Source: Myxococcales bacterium
GTDB lineage: Bacteria > Myxococcota_A > Bradymonadia > Bradymonadales > Bradymonadaceae
Reading direction: 5' to 3'
DNA: 35,098 nt
Assembly (NCBI GenBank): GCA_007120035.1
Contig: SKON01000024.1
Location: 1 to 35,098, forward strand
Shown: positions 34,501 to 35,098 of the stretch, in pieces
Layout: every line of letters starts with the position of its first letter
Numbering within the stretch: the stretch's first letter is position 1
The notes under the pieces: generated by a model
What the model saw: only the letters and a program-made list of their open reading frames with translations
Databases searched by the model: none
What the model was told of the DNA's origin: nothing
Position numbers and translations under genes: made by a program

Positions 34501-34793
34501 ACGGCCTTGGCCTGTTTGGACTGAGCGGCCCAGGGGGGAACGGTGACGTCTCCCATGGGGTTTGGCTCTTCCTCGGTCTTTGGAAGCGATGGGACCTTAC
34601 TGGTGACCGGTTGGTTCTGGTCCGCCAACCACCCCTGGGTCCGAGTCTTCTCCTTGCCGACAGGGATCTCTTCGAAACACTTGGGGCAGGGGACGCTCCC
34701 CGACGGCAGGCGGCCCTTCTTCGGGGTGAGGCGGAAGTAGGTGCCACAGCCGGGACACTTGAGCTCAACGGCGTCGGGTGTCTGGTCTCCCAT
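31509..34793 (-). CDS. Zinc-ribbon membrane protein with Fam20-like kinase-related C-terminal domain
   Basis: This 1094-residue protein starts with a zinc ribbon (C13, C16, C36, C39). A long Ser/Pro/Glu linker follows, then a GYF-like or adaptor-like segment at about 435-495 (LTQLIKSGVLLGAEEIAEADGDWMLVSEHP). More PEPEP repeats precede one transmembrane helix at about 624-644, with basic residues (RKRSK) on its N-side, so the C-terminus should be extracytoplasmic. TPR-like helices (about 700-770) come next. The C-terminal region resembles Fam20-type kinases: FVFKPER (K824), RAEIAAW (E837), VFDFLTNNWERF (E985 where Asp is expected) and RHNGDAF (H1009 for the metal-binding Asp of LDNG). GTG at 34808 is an alternative start. 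The similarity is my reading, not a search result. Confidence 0.72.
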   Translation of the reverse strand: MGDQTPDAVELKCPGCGTYFRLTPKKGRLPSGSVPCPKCFEEIPVGKEKTRTQGWLADQNQPVTSKVPSLPKTEEEPNPMGDVTVPPWAAQSKQAKAVAELERMAAEQGITPGGTMAGLPGPLDEPSSPDRNDSSPGDLGLSSSVGDESTAPADPPPGLDLESSGAELLREAEWGRSPTRAESVKLPPPRPGAERPEPPPTREARTSRILARLQNPSDGADGADEADPEPPRHQPEKTSPQITIPSLKSLRSHAAEKTDARTSGPESKPSLSSLFQRVRERQGTGPSLRGKLKQVGPPTTRESKIPDLPGEELLDDEPLEGVEISEGEIARIVEQTADAGDVTDVLDDTDAPEDIEHSGLFSDLSPPSSPEEAAGDPSTASQSGTTSNSMLARLQRRSRDGISPLDVGSASEQRGSGYIRLPTREIQEVLGAGEFRIRIQDVIYEPVDREGLTQLIKSGVLLGAEEIAEADGDWMLVSEHPVFGELRRKMAEEAHAVLSRLGATQKMHGLTRPDPSVPDEPLEEPDPFEEPDPFEEPDPFDEPPILEEPKLSFESEVGASEAFDSILGDPEPPTTPELPSAPERPSPPEHLPDPEPVYEPEPEPVYEPEPEPVPEPTAPRKRSKLPLLLIPIAGLAAAAAGLFLTEPGRAFLDNTAGISLSDTTADESSPTTDPDVEEAVAEALEAVSDAIPTAFSDPTAADAWAQDQLETDDLSEAAELLRAQWEAGRRDSEFLTMLAEAHLEVEDFQLARRAALAGIDLHPDDEEAFLAIHQRGVTEDHSLTDWEPLVLSEANAWTSIDTYDVGDHRGLLLENADGERFVFKPERTGRSDGWRAEIAAWRVCELIACHFEIPRTRPAVIPAPLFESLRDAQDAAGLLGDARTAELDELEGALGVRGSLEDWPAGDAAPFPIEYRTLWGNWLTASSNQAFMEAPLSEGLATLADLSDGAFHDPLLDTLGDTSLPEVARQVSSLLVFDFLTNNWERFSTRIEDYGQNNPVIGGVLVSRHNGDAFQPRTSRRVQGRFEWTTRFSRSTVATIRALDRDVMNQVLFPNATRGEEIRLDRMWSQRDEMLTRVDALIARHGEDDVLLFP
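32959..33006 (-). repeat. 24-bp tandem repeat in the linker of the large protein
   Basis: Two perfect 24-base units (plus-strand form ggctccggttcgggctcgta with aca at the end) and an 8-base remnant encode the PVYEPEPE linker just before the membrane helix of the 1094-residue protein. Confidence 0.8.
33172..33225 (-). repeat. 18-bp tandem repeat in the linker of the large protein
   Basis: Three 18-base units (plus-strand form tcgaaggggtccggctct) encode the FEEPDP motif repeated in the acidic linker of the 1094-residue protein. Like the ftsY repeats, the period is 18 bases and the reading frame is kept. Confidence 0.85.
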
Positions 34794-34877
34794 GCGGGAT
34801 TCACTCACAAACTCGGGAGTAGGCCGTCTTCGCGAAGGTGCCGATGGACACGTCGAGGGGCCCGGGACTCGAGACCC

Positions 34878-34906
34878 ACTCTACACCAAGGTCCCTGGGG
34901 GCTCAA
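34878..34906 (-). promoter_or_regulatory. Candidate promoter of the 1094-residue gene
   Basis: On the minus strand TTGAGC (34906-34901) and TAGAGT (34883-34878) are separated by 17 bases; each matches 4 of 6 consensus bases. The predicted leader to the ATG at 34793 is about 75 bases. It sits in the 131-base gap after the partial gene at the right edge. Confidence 0.38.
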
Positions 34907-34924
34907 CGAAATCGGTGGCGGGGA

Positions 34925-35098
34925 TCAGAGGCGGCCCCAGCGCCGTCTCAGGGTCCACTCCGTAGCCAGGAGCCCGAGGATGAAGAGAAAGAGGAGGAAG
35001 TGGTCCCAGATCTGAACGAGCTCGCGGTCGTGGACCTCCACATGGCGAGGCTCCTCGAATCGAAGATCTCTCGGGGCGAAGGTGGGCAGGAGCGAGGA
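34925..35098 (-). CDS. C-terminus of a membrane protein (partial)
   Basis: The frame enters from the right edge and stops at 34927-34925 (TGA), leaving 57 residues. They read HDRELVQIWDHFLLFLFILGLLATEWTLRRRWG at the end, that is, one transmembrane helix with a WxxRRR end. A helix ending in EWxLRRRxG is typical of the C-terminus of VWA or glutamine-amidotransferase-like membrane proteins that often accompany MoxR systems. The main body is outside the window, so the family is a guess. It is upstream of the 1094-residue gene in the same direction. Confidence 0.6.
   Translation of the reverse strand, partial: SSLLPTFAPRDLRFEEPRHVEVHDRELVQIWDHFLLFLFILGLLATEWTLRRRWGRL

Overview
The window is a GC-rich chromosomal segment that is almost fully coding. 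It comes from a Gram-negative bacterium: there are signal peptides, two outer-membrane beta-barrel proteins, a lytic transglycosylase and an ArnT-like membrane glycosyltransferase. Gene content and style suggest a deltaproteobacterial or Myxococcota-like lineage, possibly Bradymonadia. The style points are an acidic repeat-rich FtsY, tandem myxobacterial-type beta-barrel proteins, TPR and zinc-ribbon proteins with long Pro/Glu linkers, and a DUF4124 transglycosylase. That placement is inference. I see no insertion sequence, phage gene, tRNA, rRNA or CRISPR array.

Layout. 1-901 (minus) is a partial asparagine-synthetase-like gene that runs off the left edge. 902-1176 is a divergent intergenic region carrying a short palindromic repeat. 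1177-6630 (plus) holds smc and ftsY. 6779-16866 (plus) is a long, tightly packed envelope module: two paralogous outer-membrane barrels, a membrane-anchored TPR protein, an Ig-like membrane protein, a DUF4350 protein, a MoxR ATPase and a DUF58 protein, several joined by GTGA or ATGA overlaps. 16818-18121 (minus) is a lytic transglycosylase coupled to pgsA. 18274-22516 (plus) is an ArnT-like glycosyltransferase followed by moaD, moaE and moeA. Converging on it from the minus strand are mobA and a moaC-moaB fusion (22505-24003), so five molybdenum-cofactor functions meet here without moaA.

24004-24592 is the only stretch over 300 bases without a gene. It holds a roughly 390-bp nested inverted-repeat element whose ends match the short repeat at 970-1066. 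gltA (24593-25861, plus) follows and ends at a perfect hairpin shared with the convergent acyl-CoA carboxylase beta gene. From 30714 down to 25907 (minus) is an apparent operon: coiled-coil/winged-helix protein, 60-residue coiled-coil protein, galT-like, glgA, carboxylase beta. It starts from a region with two TTGACA boxes and a perfect inverted repeat in the leader.

34793-30804 (minus) encodes a 1094-residue protein followed by a DUF72 protein. The large protein has an N-terminal zinc ribbon, long linkers, one membrane segment and a C-terminal region resembling Fam20-type secretory kinases, with substituted catalytic positions. The right edge (34925-35098, minus) carries the end of a membrane protein. 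The least explained items are the Fam20-like degenerate kinase, the nested repeat family and the self-contained leader inverted repeat before the winged-helix gene.
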